A DNA stretch of 59,583 nt from Acinetobacter portensis (GCF_023158935.1 NZ_CP096123.1:1-59583), one strand, 5' to 3'; positions 18,882-27,875 are shown, numbered from the stretch's first letter. A program made the numbers and translations. The notes: a model not told the origin generated them from the sequence alone.

Positions 18882-19450
18882 CTGAACTTCTTGATCACAC
18901 TGGTAACCACACCCCAAATCAGCATGGTTTGATTATCTTTCAAATGGATATCAGCAAAATCAGGATTAGCCGCCTGCAACCAGCATTGATTACCCTCAAT
19001 CATCAAACGTTTAATCGTAAAATCATTGTCAATCAATGCCAGAACAATATCCCCATGCTTGGCTTCAATACTACGGTCAACGATTAGCTTGTCATTCAGA
19101 TCAATCCCTGCATCACGCATGGATAAGGATTCCACTTCAACGATAAAGGTTGCCTGTTGGTTTTGAATAAGAAACTCGTTTAGATCAAGGGTCTTATCGA
19201 TATAGTCCTGAGCAGGGGAAGGGAAGCCTGCAGCAACTTTTTGCAAAGCAACAGGAATCTCATAATGTGTTTTTGTCTCAAGCAATGTAATAGAGGAAAT
19301 ATCGTTAAACTTTGGAGCGTCATTTTTCTTCAGGTATTGTTTGATTTCCAATACACGAGACTCTGGCACCCGAATGACCTTGGTCGGTTCGTTATAGACA
19401 AAAGGACGGCCAGAACCTTTGCGTGCACCACCATGCTTATTTTGCGTCAT
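18878..19450 (-). CDS. umuD: UmuD-like self-cleaving SOS protein with N-terminal extension
   Basis: 190 residues from ATG 19450 ([17 protein letters not shown]); a start at 19462 would overlap the operator. S24 peptidase features: cleavage site in [13 protein letters not shown] (A-G), catalytic serine in [12 protein letters not shown] and lysine in NDFTIKRL. It is longer than the 139-residue E. coli UmuD because of ~60 N-terminal residues with an AT-hook-like [10 protein letters not shown] and a basic segment, recalling Acinetobacter UmuDAb-type proteins that also act as repressors (inference). Confidence 0.85.
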   Translation of the reverse strand: MTQNKHGGARKGSGRPFVYNEPTKVIRVPESRVLEIKQYLKKNDAPKFNDISSITLLETKTHYEIPVALQKVAAGFPSPAQDYIDKTLDLNEFLIQNQQATFIVEVESLSMRDAGIDLNDKLIVDRSIEAKHGDIVLALIDNDFTIKRLMIEGNQCWLQAANPDFADIHLKDNQTMLIWGVVTSVIKKFR

Positions 19451-19460
19451 TTTTATTATC

Positions 19461-19489
19461 AATCTTGATTATGTAACATAATTAAGATT
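19461..19489 (-). promoter_or_regulatory. Palindromic operator of umuDC
   Basis: Near-perfect inverted repeat, AATCTTGATTATGT (19461-19474) and ACATAATTAAGATT (19476-19489), one mismatch, directly before umuD. Position and form fit a repressor site of a UmuDAb-like or LexA-like SOS regulator; not the E. coli LexA box. Confidence 0.6.
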
Positions 19490-19830
19490 ATAGAAAACTC
19501 AGAATATAAAAACAAGATTGTCCGTTCTTTAATAAAGTATTATCCCAAATCTTGGGATTGCCATGATATTAGCAAAGCCACAAGATCAATCAGACGACAC
19601 AATAAAGATTGTCTAATCCTTGATCGTAGAGACTTTATATTTGAAGCAACAGAAGACCTAAAGGGCTTTACTGGTATCCATTGATTGTTCAGCAACATTA
19701 AATAAAACCGTGGAACATTGATCAAAGAATAGGCGTGGAACGTGAAAAATCATAAAAAAAACCCACCTTGGGGAAGATGGGCTATCAACTAGAAACTACA
19801 GCATTGATTTCTAAGTGGAATTATAACGTT
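19490..19830. other. Gene-free stretch with third copy of the repeated block
   Basis: 19490-19730 has no convincing gene; one frame (DRDFIFEATEDLKGFTGIHW) looks like the tail of a decayed gene. 19733-19830 is the third copy of the block at 4965-5045 and 6020-6110, with its hairpin ACCCACCTTGG...GATGGGCT and the ACTAGAAACTACAGCATTG string, running up to the IS1202-like end at 19831. Confidence 0.5.
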
Positions 19831-20529
19831 GTAAGCCCAAAGTAGAAATGTCAGTTGATACCTACTTAAAAGGGCAAAATGTCAGTTGATACCTACCTAA
19901 AAGAGTCGAAATGTCAGTTGATACCTACCTAAAAGGGTCGAAATGTCAGTTGATACCTACCTAAAAGGGTCAAAATGTCAGTTGATACCTACCTAAAATG
20001 GGCAAAATGTCAGTTTTTACCTACCTAAAAGGGCAAAATGTCAGTTGATACCTACCTAAAAGGGTCGAAATGTCAGTTGATACCTACCTAAAAGAGTCGA
20101 AATGTCAGTTGATACCTACCTAAAAGGGTCGAAATGTCAGTTGATACCTACCTAAAAGAGTCGAAATGTCAGTTGATACCTACCTAAAATGGGCAAAATG
20201 TCAGTTGATACCTACCTAAAAGGGCAAAATGTCAGTTGATACCTACCTAAAAGGGTCGAAATGTCAGTTGATACCTACCTAAAAGGGTCAAAATGTCAGT
20301 TGATACCTACCTAAAAGAGTCGAAATGTCAGTTGATACCTACCTAAAATGGGCAAAATGTCAGTTTTTACCTACCTAAAATGGGCAAAATGTCAGTTGAT
20401 ACCTACCTAAAAGGGCAAAATGTCAGTTGATACCTACCTAAAATGGGCAAAATGTCAGTTGATACCTACCTAAAGATAGTTTTTTACAGTTATATGCCAT
20501 CCTCCGGACATTTCTATTTTGGACTTACA
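19831..20529 (+). repeat. 20-unit ~31-bp tandem array bounded by IS1202-like ends
   Basis: The core AAATGTCAGTTGATACCTAC occurs 20 times (two copies read TTTTTACC instead of TTGATACC) every 30-32 bases from about 19847 to 20470, joined by linkers such as CTAAAAGGGTCG or CTAAAATGGGCA. Outer ends are TGTAAGCCCAAAGTAGAAAT at 19831 and the inverted TGTAAGTCCAAAATAGAAAT at 20529. Thus the array looks like a transposase-binding end repeat amplified inside a non-autonomous element without a transposase. The right end lies exactly 5 bases from the XerC half of the pdif site at 20535. Confidence 0.75.
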
Positions 20530-20534
20530 GATGA

Positions 20535-20562
20535 ACTGCGTATAAGGTGTATTATGTTAATT
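20535..20562 (+). other. pdif site (XerC/XerD order)
   Basis: XerC-type half ACTGCGTATAA, spacer GGTGTA, XerD-type half TTATGTTAATT. Pairs with the inverse-order site at 21091 around one small gene. Confidence 0.75.
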
Positions 20563-20597
20563 TTAGGTAAGTAAAATTTTTATATGGATTACACAAT

Positions 20598-21065
20598 ATG
20601 CTTCTTAATAAAAAAATAACTTTTCAAATACTAATTTTTTTTCTTTCTATATTAAATATTAATTCGGCCTATGCTGATAAAGAATTAATTTTTATAAATA
20701 TAAATGAGAAGTTAGGTTCCATCGAATTATTAGATAAAAATTCAATAAAACCTTATAAAATAAAAGGTTATAAAGTTTTAGATAGATGGTCTTACTTTTA
20801 TAAAAAACACTACAATAATGTATCTTATGCAAAAGGTAGTTATATCATTGATTGTCTTAATAAGGATCCAGTAGAAAAAGTTATCAATCTTTATTATTTA
20901 ACATCAACCAGCTATACACCAGATAATTCTGTTCGTTTTAATCCTACATCACCATATGAATCAAATCCAATTACCGATAAAAATATGGGAAGAGTATACA
21001 AGTACCATGGTGATGGTACTGAGAATCCTCTATATAGTGTTTTGAGTAATTATGTGTGTAAATAA
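20598..21065 (+). CDS. Secreted protein in a small pdif module, unknown function
   Basis: 155 residues with a hydrophobic signal (ITFQILIFFLSILNINSAYA, cut after AYA). Mature part has cysteines at IIDCLNKD and at the C-terminus (NYVCK), so one disulfide is possible. Very low GC. It is the only gene between two pdif sites, hence a one-gene module able to move by Xer recombination. No family recognised. Confidence 0.6.
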   Translation: MLLNKKITFQILIFFLSILNINSAYADKELIFININEKLGSIELLDKNSIKPYKIKGYKVLDRWSYFYKKHYNNVSYAKGSYIIDCLNKDPVEKVINLYYLTSTSYTPDNSVRFNPTSPYESNPITDKNMGRVYKYHGDGTENPLYSVLSNYVCK

Positions 21066-21090
21066 GATCCCAAAGAAATTAAATCCCCCC

Positions 21091-21118
21091 ATTTAACATA
21101 ATGGTGGTTATACGCAAT
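21091..21118 (-). other. pdif site (XerD/XerC order)
   Basis: Plus strand: XerD-type half ATTTAACATAA, spacer TGGTGG, XerC-type half TTATACGCAAT. A partner in C/D order beyond the HigBA genes is expected but I could not find one before the IS3 remnant at 22791. Confidence 0.75.
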
Positions 21119-21564
21119 ACACTTGTATATTAATACAAATATCAAATACTTAATAAAACCAGAAAAATCTAAAAATGCCCCAAAAGCCGATTTTGAAACA
21201 AGTCGGCTTTTTTATGAGCAGTTTTGATAGTTCTTGCCAATAAATTTGTTTAAAAAGTAGTCGATTTTGAGATTTTTTAAATTTTATCAATGCGTGAATG
21301 TTCAAAATTATCCCCATTTCTTGTGGATAAAACTTAGGCTGTTTTGTACGCTTTAGCTTACGTAAATTCCGGTCCTTTGCGGCTATTCGGAATAGTAGAA
21401 TTTTCATATGATTAATTGGTCAGGAACAGGAAGTTCCTTAGAATTACAAAGAATGAGCACCAGGATGGGGCCAGATACGACAAGCACTAAGCCAGCACAG
21501 ACCTAAAGTTCCAATAAAAAACCCCGGCAGGATGCCGGGGTTTTTTATTGTCTACATTTAAGGT
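21119..21564. other. Gene-free stretch with two hairpins
   Basis: Contains a hairpin AAAAGCCGA/TCGGCTTTT (21182-21211) with a 12-base loop and a very strong bidirectional terminator-like hairpin AACCCCGGCA/TGCCGGGGTT at 21516-21546 with A and T runs on both sides. An 85-codon frame on the minus strand looks like chance. Confidence 0.6.
21516..21546. terminator. Strong bidirectional terminator
   Basis: A6 CCCCGGCA GGA TGCCGGGG T6. It ends transcription of the minus-strand genes 21565-22545. Confidence 0.85.
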
Positions 21565-21879
21565 CTAATCAGTCTTAGCCAATTCATTTTGGTTGATAAG
21601 TTTAATCAGCGCATTTTGAACAAACTCATCAAGTTCAATCCCTTTTTCTTTTATGATGGTTTCTATCTTTGCTAGCGTTTCACTTTCTAATTCGAACTCG
21701 ATTTCTGCTGATGTTTCCATGAGTAAATCATAGTTATTTTCGACTATCTTTTTAAAGGTTTCTTCTAGATCTTTTGTTGATGGAATATTGAAAGATAAGC
21801 GTAATGAGCTATTGATAATTTCAATATGGGTATACCCTAAATATTCAGTACTTTTTCCCACAAATCCTAAGTGCTTCAT
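21565..21879 (-). CDS. Small protein with possible ribbon-helix-helix end
   Basis: 104 residues, MKHLGFVGKSTEYLGYTHIE.... The C-terminal part EFELESETLAKIETIIKEKG followed by IELDEFVQNALIKL resembles a strand plus two helices of an RHH (RelB/DinJ-like) domain. Lies 38 bases downstream of the HigA antitoxin, same strand, so probably co-transcribed. Function unknown. Confidence 0.5.
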   Translation of the reverse strand: MKHLGFVGKSTEYLGYTHIEIINSSLRLSFNIPSTKDLEETFKKIVENNYDLLMETSAEIEFELESETLAKIETIIKEKGIELDEFVQNALIKLINQNELAKTD

Positions 21880-21917
21880 AAAAAACCTTAAATAAATATA
21901 GTAGAGAGCTGTCTAAA

Positions 21918-22232
21918 TTAAGCCAGACTCTCTTTTACAAATTTTGGATCAACAATAAATAATCGAATAAGGGATGTTGCTGCTCCTGATGGTCTTCTCG
22001 CACCTTGTTCCCATGATTCAAGAGTACGTCTTGATACGCCAAGAATCTTAGCAAACTGATCTTGTGTTAGTTGAGCCTTTCTACGAGCTAACGCTACATC
22101 TGTCTCAGTGATTACGGTTCTTTTCGCTGCATTACTAGTAAGCATATCGTCGATGCCTTGTAATATTTCAGCTTCAATATCCCTAGTTGCTTCAAAAGCC
22201 TCAAGTTCTTTTTCAGTCATTAAACGAGTCAT
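21918..22232 (-). CDS. higA: HigA-family antitoxin (XRE helix-turn-helix)
   Basis: 104 residues. The HTH is ALARRKAQLTQDQFAKILG followed by VSRRTLESWEQGARRPSGAA, typical of HigA/NadS-type antitoxins. Neutralises the RelE-like toxin encoded just upstream and represses their promoter. The start (22232) overlaps the predicted natural end of the toxin gene by 20 bases. Intact, in contrast to the toxin. Confidence 0.85.
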   Translation of the reverse strand: MTRLMTEKELEAFEATRDIEAEILQGIDDMLTSNAAKRTVITETDVALARRKAQLTQDQFAKILGVSRRTLESWEQGARRPSGAATSLIRLFIVDPKFVKESLA

Positions 22233-22545
22233 TTAGTTTCTCCACTAATGCTTGAAGAGTCTTCTTACTAAGCTGTACAGTTTGCTTTTTACTGTACAAG
22301 GTTAATAACCAAATCTATCCATTTGCTAAACGATTAAAGTAGATGACTCTGACACCACCACTTTTACCTCTACCACCGCTAGTCCATCTAATCTTACGAA
22401 TACCACCTGCATTAGGCTCTACATCTCCTGCTTCAGGATTTAATGCTAAGAATGTTTTGAATTCCTCATATTCTTCCTGAGTCCAATAAACAAGACAGTA
22501 TTTAGTAAATAATGGAGTCTCACATATTGTATACATTGATTGCAT
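22213..22545 (-). pseudogene. higB: HigB-type RelE-family toxin with in-frame amber stop
   Basis: Reads MQSMYTICETPLFTKYCLVY, then IRKIRWTSGGRGKSGGVRVI and YFNRLANG, then TAG at 22317-22315, and continues in the same frame IWLLTLYSKKQTVQLSKKTL to its normal end at 22213 (110 residues in total). Family members read NGEIWLLTLY here, so GAG or a similar codon became TAG. The product would lack the C-terminal strand that holds catalytic residues; the toxin is likely dead unless the stop is suppressed. Confidence 0.75.
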
Positions 22546-22547
22546 TC

Positions 22548-22592
22548 ATACTACCTTGTAGTAGTTTATTTTATACTACTTTGTGGTATTTT
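22548..22592 (-). promoter_or_regulatory. Putative higBA operator/promoter
   Basis: Repeats of the type ACTACNTTGTAGTA occur twice: TACTACCTTGTAGTAGT and TACTACTTTGTGGTA, each a short palindrome, just upstream of the toxin start. This fits autoregulation by HigA. Confidence 0.5.
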
Positions 22593-22679
22593 TAAATGAT
22601 AATTCTTAGTTCACAGGATTAAAGACGATGTACTATTTTGCAGAGGATCCCTTCTAGGTAATGTTACCTAGGAGGAACA

Positions 22680-22793
22680 ATGAAAAAACTGAAACATCAG
22701 TACAGGCAATCAATACAGAGTACTCACCATGACTACTTTTGGGAAATCTATCCCAATGTCAGAAGCTCTGTATTTAAAAATTTAGCACTCTGA
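22680..22793 (+). pseudogene. 5' stub of a gene cut by an IS3 end
   Basis: MKKLKHQYRQSIQSTHHDYF continues to SVFKNLAL and stops in the IS terminal TGA. A strong AGGAGG ribosome binding site precedes it and an inverted repeat CTAGGTAATGTTACCTAG lies just upstream. The downstream part of the gene is lost. Family not recognised. Confidence 0.4.
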
Positions 22794-23318
22794 ACCGTAC
22801 CGGGTTTGTCGGAGACTTTTTATTTAAGTTAGGCCACCTGACCTAACGGATTAATCTTATCATAGTAGATTGCTTCAAACTCAAAAGGTGATACATAACC
22901 CAGTGCACTATGTACACGTTCTTTATTGAACCAATCTACCCAGTTTAGTGTCGCAAGTTGTACATCTGCTAAACCTTGCCAATCTGCTTTTAAATATTCA
23001 ATCACCTCTGTTTTGTATAAGCCATTCACCGTTTCAGCCAAAGCATTATCGTATGAATCACCAGTCGTACCGACTGATGCTCGTAAATTTGCTGCTTCTA
23101 AACGATTGGTATAACGAATGGAAAGATATTGCACACCTCTGTCGGAATGATGAATCACATTCTTTGGCATACCTCGGTCATGCAATGCTTGCTCCAATGC
23201 ATCGAGCACCATGTCTGTATTCATCCGTGTTGATACTTTCCATCCAACAATTGCTCGTGAGAACACATCAATAATAAAGGCGGTATAGACCCAACCTGAA
23301 TTGGTTTGAATATACGGG
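22791..23318 (-). mobile_element. IS3-family remnant, inverted relative to the 3.4-kb copy
   Basis: One end is intact (TGAACCGTACCGGGTTTGTC at 22791). The element carries only the 3' part of orfB (integrase core from YIQTNSGWVYTAF to NPLGQVA at 22829) and is cut at about 23318. Confidence 0.8.
22829..23318 (-). pseudogene. IS3-family OrfB, C-terminal fragment
   Basis: About 160 codons nearly identical to 3930-4419: DVFSRAIVGWKVST, VIHHSDRGVQYLSIRYTNR, DNALAETVNGLYKTEVIEYL, VHSALGYVSPFEFEAIYY. The N-terminal half is missing. Confidence 0.8.
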
Positions 23319-23356
23319 TGAGTTTTAGCTAGTCATAATTCATAAAAAATATCGAT

Positions 23357-23404
23357 TGTGTACTGTACTGTAATGTACTAAAATACGATACAGTACAGTA
23401 CACA
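23357..23404 (+). promoter_or_regulatory. Long palindromic operator upstream of kfrA
   Basis: Perfect inverted repeat with 16-base arms TGTGTACTGTACTGTA and TACAGTACAGTACACA around 16 bases, ending 15 bases before the kfrA ATG. Each arm itself contains TGTACTGTACTG-like repeats. KfrA proteins are known to bind such repeats in their own promoters. Confidence 0.75.
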
Positions 23405-23419
23405 GTAGGAAGTAAACCC

Positions 23420-23965
23420 ATGGCAATCACTAAATCAGATGTGGCAAAAGCCATCGAATCCCTTGCAGCACAAGGCTCAAACCCAACTAACGATAATATC
23501 CTTGCGGTTCTTGGTAGCGGCTCAAAGACCACTATCAACAAATACCGCAAAGAGATCCTTGAAGAGCAACTGGCGGCAGCCGTTACTACGGCAAAAACTC
23601 TGAAAGATGCGGAACTTGTTACCGTGTCACAAGTCATTGCAACCCTATTGCAAGAACGGATTGATGCAGTACAAGGCGGATATGCGGAAACAGTGCAACA
23701 ACTGGAAAAGCAGCTTGCAGATACCACAGAAAAACTGGAACAGGTGCAAATCAAACTTGATGAACAGGTCAAACAAACTGATGACACCACCGACAAGCTG
23801 AAAGTCGCTCTTGCTAGTACAGATAAGGCAAAAGAAGACTACAACGCCTTGCAAGCCAAATATGAACAGCTACTCGAAAAATCAGGCTCGATCAAATATG
23901 TGGAATCACAACTCACTAATGCAAATGCACGGATAGCTGAATTAGAAAAACAGATTACAATGTAA
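23420..23965 (+). CDS. kfrA: KfrA-like DNA-binding coiled-coil protein, probably shortened
   Basis: 181 residues. The N-terminal KfrA_N-type domain (MAITKSDVAKAIESLAAQGS, NDNILAVLGSGSKTTINKYR) binds DNA; residues from ~80 onward form a long alpha-helical coiled coil (QQLEKQLADTTEKLEQVQIK). KfrA of other plasmids is usually 300 residues or more; here the frame ends ELEKQITM at a junction with an unrelated EAL fragment, so it seems C-terminally truncated. Role: autoregulated, segregation-supporting plasmid protein. Confidence 0.75.
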   Translation: MAITKSDVAKAIESLAAQGSNPTNDNILAVLGSGSKTTINKYRKEILEEQLAAAVTTAKTLKDAELVTVSQVIATLLQERIDAVQGGYAETVQQLEKQLADTTEKLEQVQIKLDEQVKQTDDTTDKLKVALASTDKAKEDYNALQAKYEQLLEKSGSIKYVESQLTNANARIAELEKQITM

Positions 23966-24411
23966 AAAGACAAGTAACTGACGATGAAGCTCCCGCACAC
24001 TTACTCAAACTTGAACTTACCGAAAGCGCCTTAGTGATGCGGGTAGAAGACATTATTGAAAAAATGACGGTTCTTAAACGTTACGGGGTGATGTTCTCTC
24101 TAGATGATTTTGGTACAGGATATTCTTCTTTAACTTATTTACAGCGGATTCCGATTGATCAATTAAAAATCGATCAAGGTTTTGTTCGGGATATTATGGT
24201 GAGTGCCAATGATGCTAAAATTGCCAAAATGATCATTGTTTTGGCAAAAACTTTGGGAATTTCTGTGCTGGCTGAAGGTGTAGAAACCGAAGCTCAACGG
24301 GATGTATTAGAAAAACATGGTTGTTATCATTACCAGGGCTATCTGTTTGGTAGACCGATGCCGATTGATGAATTTGAGCAGTATCTCATACTTCAGCAAA
24401 CTCCGCATTGA
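23959..24411 (+). pseudogene. EAL-domain c-di-GMP phosphodiesterase, C-terminal fragment
   Basis: Without start, the frame reads HLLKLELTESALVM, FSLDDFGTGYSSLTYLQRIP, IDQLKIDQGFV, GISVLAEGVETEAQR, YQGYLFGRPMP: the second half of an EAL domain with its DDFGTG, KID and EGVE motifs. The EAL motif itself and everything N-terminal are missing. A chromosomal fragment left by rearrangement. Confidence 0.8.
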
Positions 24412-24470
24412 ATAGCCTTAGTTAAACTATATTGATGGCTTTAGATCAATTTGTCCCAACATATTGTTAA

Positions 24471-24977
<507 letters not shown>

Positions 24978-25016
24978 TACGAGATCAAAGGGGTCAATTT
25001 TAGAATGCCGTTGACA

Positions 25017-25056
25017 ACTTAAATAAAAAGTCTCCGACAAACCTGGTACGGTTCAG
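25017..25056 (+). repeat. IS3 right-end scrap
   Basis: AAAAGTCTCCGACAAACCTG and GTACGGTTCA copy the end of the IS3 element at 4416-4458 with one difference. Left from a third copy between IS21 and IS66 remnants. Confidence 0.75.
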
Positions 25057-25190
25057 TCTGGTGAATTCCAGCAGTTGTTCATGGGTCAGTTGGCTTAAGT
25101 CAGGCAGCGTATTCATGACCGCAGTATGCCTGAGGTCATGAGAAGAATGAAATAGAACGTTTGGAGGATGGCAGAATGGTCGAGCTTGGT

Positions 25191-25526
25191 TTAGAGCATA
25201 TTCACCACTTGCTGCAATCCAATTCTCTGCCAGGGCAAACCTTGGATCAGTGCCTGTAACTGTTCCGGGCTGAGGGCCACGGTTTCACCTTGGTGAACTT
25301 GAGCCCAGTGAAATTTGCCCTGTTCCAGCCGCCGGGCACACAGCCAGATGCCCAATCCATCATGTACCAACACTTTCATGCGATGGCCACGTTTATTACA
25401 GAACGGGTAAGCACAATGCGGTTTGATGTAGCCAAAGGCTCTCACCACCTGAGCCATGGTCGTATCCATACCTGCACGCATGTCCATGGGCTGAGTAGAC
25501 AACCAGATTTCATCAATGCGGATCAT
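25191..25526 (-). CDS. tnpB: IS66-family accessory protein TnpB (IS66 Orf2)
   Basis: 111 residues from ATG 25526 (MIRIDEIWLSTQPMDMRAGM), with the typical AYPFCNKRGHRMKVLVHDGL and GIWLCARRLEQGKFHW segments. Its start overlaps the stop of tnpA by four bases. Not the RNA-guided TnpB of IS605 despite the shared symbol. Confidence 0.85.
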   Translation of the reverse strand: MIRIDEIWLSTQPMDMRAGMDTTMAQVVRAFGYIKPHCAYPFCNKRGHRMKVLVHDGLGIWLCARRLEQGKFHWAQVHQGETVALSPEQLQALIQGLPWQRIGLQQVVNML

Positions 25527-25906
25527 GTTGCAAGTGCCTTGAGTAATTCTGCCAAGACAGGTATTTCTGATGTCTGCCATTTTAGCTGAATATCATTATT
25601 CGTATGAGGCACGGTGATACACAACGTGATCCTCTCATCAATAGGTTGGCTGATTGCAGCAGTGTAAGGCAAAGCAATAAATGCTGGATTCACATGAGTA
25701 GGATCCTGCACGGCACCCTCATGATGGCTGAAGATCCTGATCCAACGACTGACAAGGTTGGCATTAATACTATGTTGCAGTGCGACCGAAGCGATCGAGG
25801 TATTAGGATTTTTACAGGCATTGACAATACTGAGTTTGAATTCTTTGCTGTATGTTCTGCGTTTTTTAGCAACAGGAGGTGTTGCTGAATATATATCCAT
25901 GTTCAT
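25523..25906 (-). CDS. tnpA: IS66-family accessory protein TnpA (IS3-OrfA-like)
   Basis: 127 residues; N-terminal HTH KKRRTYSKEFKLSIVNACK with SINANLVSRWIRIF. First gene of the IS66 operon. Confidence 0.85.
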   Translation of the reverse strand: MNMDIYSATPPVAKKRRTYSKEFKLSIVNACKNPNTSIASVALQHSINANLVSRWIRIFSHHEGAVQDPTHVNPAFIALPYTAAISQPIDERITLCITVPHTNNDIQLKWQTSEIPVLAELLKALAT

Positions 25907-25992
25907 GGATTAAGTCCCCACTTGTTTTTAGGTGGGAACTAAATTAAGGCTTATAGGATCGCTTGGTAAGGCTGTGTTAGCCGGATGCTTAC

Positions 25993-26237
25993 ATTTGATC
26001 ATTGAGCAGCATTGAATCGCTGTATCGGAGTAGGTTTGATTTCGACCTTGCTTGCCTTGTGATTGTGCATACCACTGAGTCTTTGGATCAAACCAAATGG
26101 AAATATTACCTCGGTTAATTAAGGCTCGGTTATAGGATGACCAATTGGTTGTACGGTAGATTTTAGAGGCAGGCTTATTCATTTTGAAATTATATTGCTG
26201 AATAAGCTTTTGATGCTAGGTTTGTGCAACACAGCCC
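25993..26237 (-). mobile_element. IS5-family element, 5' end only
   Basis: Outer end GGGCTGTGTTGCACAAACCT begins at about 26237 on the minus strand. A transposase start at 26182 (MNKPASKIYRTTNWSSYNRA, then LINRGNISIWFDPKTQWYAQ) is cut by the IS66 end after about 63 codons. Confidence 0.75.
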
Positions 26238-26249
26238 TTCTCAATTAAG

Positions 26250-27870
26250 ACCTAGTCATAAGTTCATAAGTTATGTAACTTTATAATTTCATCTTCCTGG
26301 CAAATCAATCCAGAGCAGTTCTTCGTACTAGTGGAACCTGTAATTTTCAGTGCTGCGCTTCCATATATGGACAAATCCCTGACAAGCATTACCGGGAGAG
26401 GTTTCCATCGCATCACTCTCCTCAGGATTGCGTAAGTTATGTAAGTTATGTAAGTTATGTAACTTTATAATTTCATCTTCCTGGCTAATTAATCCAGATC
26501 AGTTCTTCGTACTAGTGGAACATGTAATTTTAGTGCTGCACTTCCATATATGGACAAATCCCTGACAAGCATTACCGGGAGGTTTCCATCGCATCACTCT
26601 CCTCAGGATTACATAAGATTGTAAGTTGTGTAAGTTACATAACTTATGTAACTTTATAATTTCATCTTCCTGGCTAATTAATCCAGATCAGTTCTTCGTA
26701 CTAGTGGAACATGTAATTTTAGTGCTGCACTTCCATATATGGACAAATCCCTGACAAGCATTACCGGGAGGTTTCCATCGCATCACTCTCCTCAGGATTA
26801 CATAAGATTGTAAGTTGTGTAAGTTACATAACTTATGTAACTTTATAATTTCATCTTCCTGGCTAATTAATCCAGATCAGTTCTTCGTACTAGTGGAACC
26901 TGTAATTTTCAGTGCTGCACTTCCATATATGGACAAATCCCTGACAAGCATTACCGGGAGAGGTTTCGATCGCATCACTCTCCTCAGGATTACATAAGAT
27001 TGTAAGTTACATAACTTATGTAACTTTATAATTTCATCTTCCTGGCTAATTAATCCAGATCAGTTCTTCGTACTAGTGGAACCTGTAATTTTCAGTGCTG
27101 CACTTCCATATATGGACAAATCCCTGACAAGCATTACCGGGAGAGGTTTCCATCGCATCACTCTCCTCAGGATTACATAAGATTGTAAGTTGTGTAAGTT
27201 ACATAACTTATGCAACTTTATAATTTCATCTTCCTGGCTAATTAATCCAGATCAGTTCTTCGTACTAGTGGAACCTGTAATTTTCAGTGCTGCGCTTCCA
27301 TATATGGACAAATCCCTGACAAGCATTACCGGGAGAGGTTTCGATCGCATCACTCTACTCAGGATTACATAAGATCGTAAGTTGTGTAAGTTGCATAAGT
27401 TATGTAACTTTATAATTTCATCTTTCTGGCAAATTAATCCAGATCAGTTCTTCGTACTAGTGGAACCTGTAATTTTCAGTGCTGCACTTCCATATATGGA
27501 CAAATCCCTGACAAGCATTACCGGGAGAGGTTTCCATCGCATCACTCTCCTCAGGATTACATAAGATTGTAAGTTGTGTAAGTTACATAACTTATGTAAC
27601 TTTATAATTTCATCTTCCTGGCTAATTAATCCAGATCAGTTCTTCGTACTAGTGGAACCTGTAATTTTCAGTGCTGCGCTTCCATATATGGACAAATCCC
27701 TGACAAGCATTACCGGGAGAGGTTTCGATCGCATCACTCTACTCAGGATTACATAAGATCGTAAGTTGTGTAAGTTGCATAACTTATGTAACTTTATAAT
27801 TTCATCTTTCTGGCAAATTAATCCAGATCAGTTCTTCGTACTAGTGGAACATATAATTTTCAGTTTATAA
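26250..27870 (+). repeat. Satellite of nine ~190-bp units with palindromic core
   Basis: The string TTCATCTT that marks each unit occurs at 26288, 26472, 26661, 26850, 27033, 27225, 27417, 27609 and 27801 (spacing 183-192). Eight units are full, the last is cut by an IS5-family insertion at 27876. Most units have AAGTTACATAACTTATGTAA inside a 23-base near-palindrome, and the constant GACAAATCCCTGACAAGCAT with a hairpin GGAGAG/CTCTCC. The 60-codon frames repeated in it are chance by-products. The palindrome core recurs directly before parA (30109-30127), so a partition or replication role is plausible. Confidence 0.75.
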
Positions 27871-27875
27871 AACTA

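Larger units (their letters stand above)
25057..25992 (-). mobile_element. IS66-family element, truncated in tnpC
   Basis: Left terminal repeat GTAAGCATCCGGCTAACACA starts at 25992 on the minus strand. tnpA and tnpB are complete, tnpC is cut after its first 20 codons (MNTLPDLSQLTHEQLLEFTR, 25116-25057) at the IS3 scrap. Confidence 0.8.

Noticed and set aside
19847..20470. Possible CRISPR array (regular ~31-bp repeats)
   Set aside because: Repeats are head to tail with only 5-12 variable linker bases drawn from a few types, there are no unique spacers and no cas genes.
19847..20470. Possible second iteron-type replication origin
   Set aside because: No second initiator gene is near, and both outer borders match transposon-like ends, which explains the array better.
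21150..21407. 85-codon minus-strand frame between pdif site and terminator
   Set aside because: Composition is biased by A/T runs and hairpins, no ribosome binding site, no family resemblance.
25191..25526. IS66 TnpB as an RNA-guided nuclease
   Set aside because: The IS66 Orf2 family shares only the name; it lacks RuvC motifs and a zinc ribbon.
26815..27756. Repeated 60-codon reading frames in the satellite
   Set aside because: They arise because the DNA unit is repeated; no ribosome binding sites, poor protein character, frames drop out in units with small indels.
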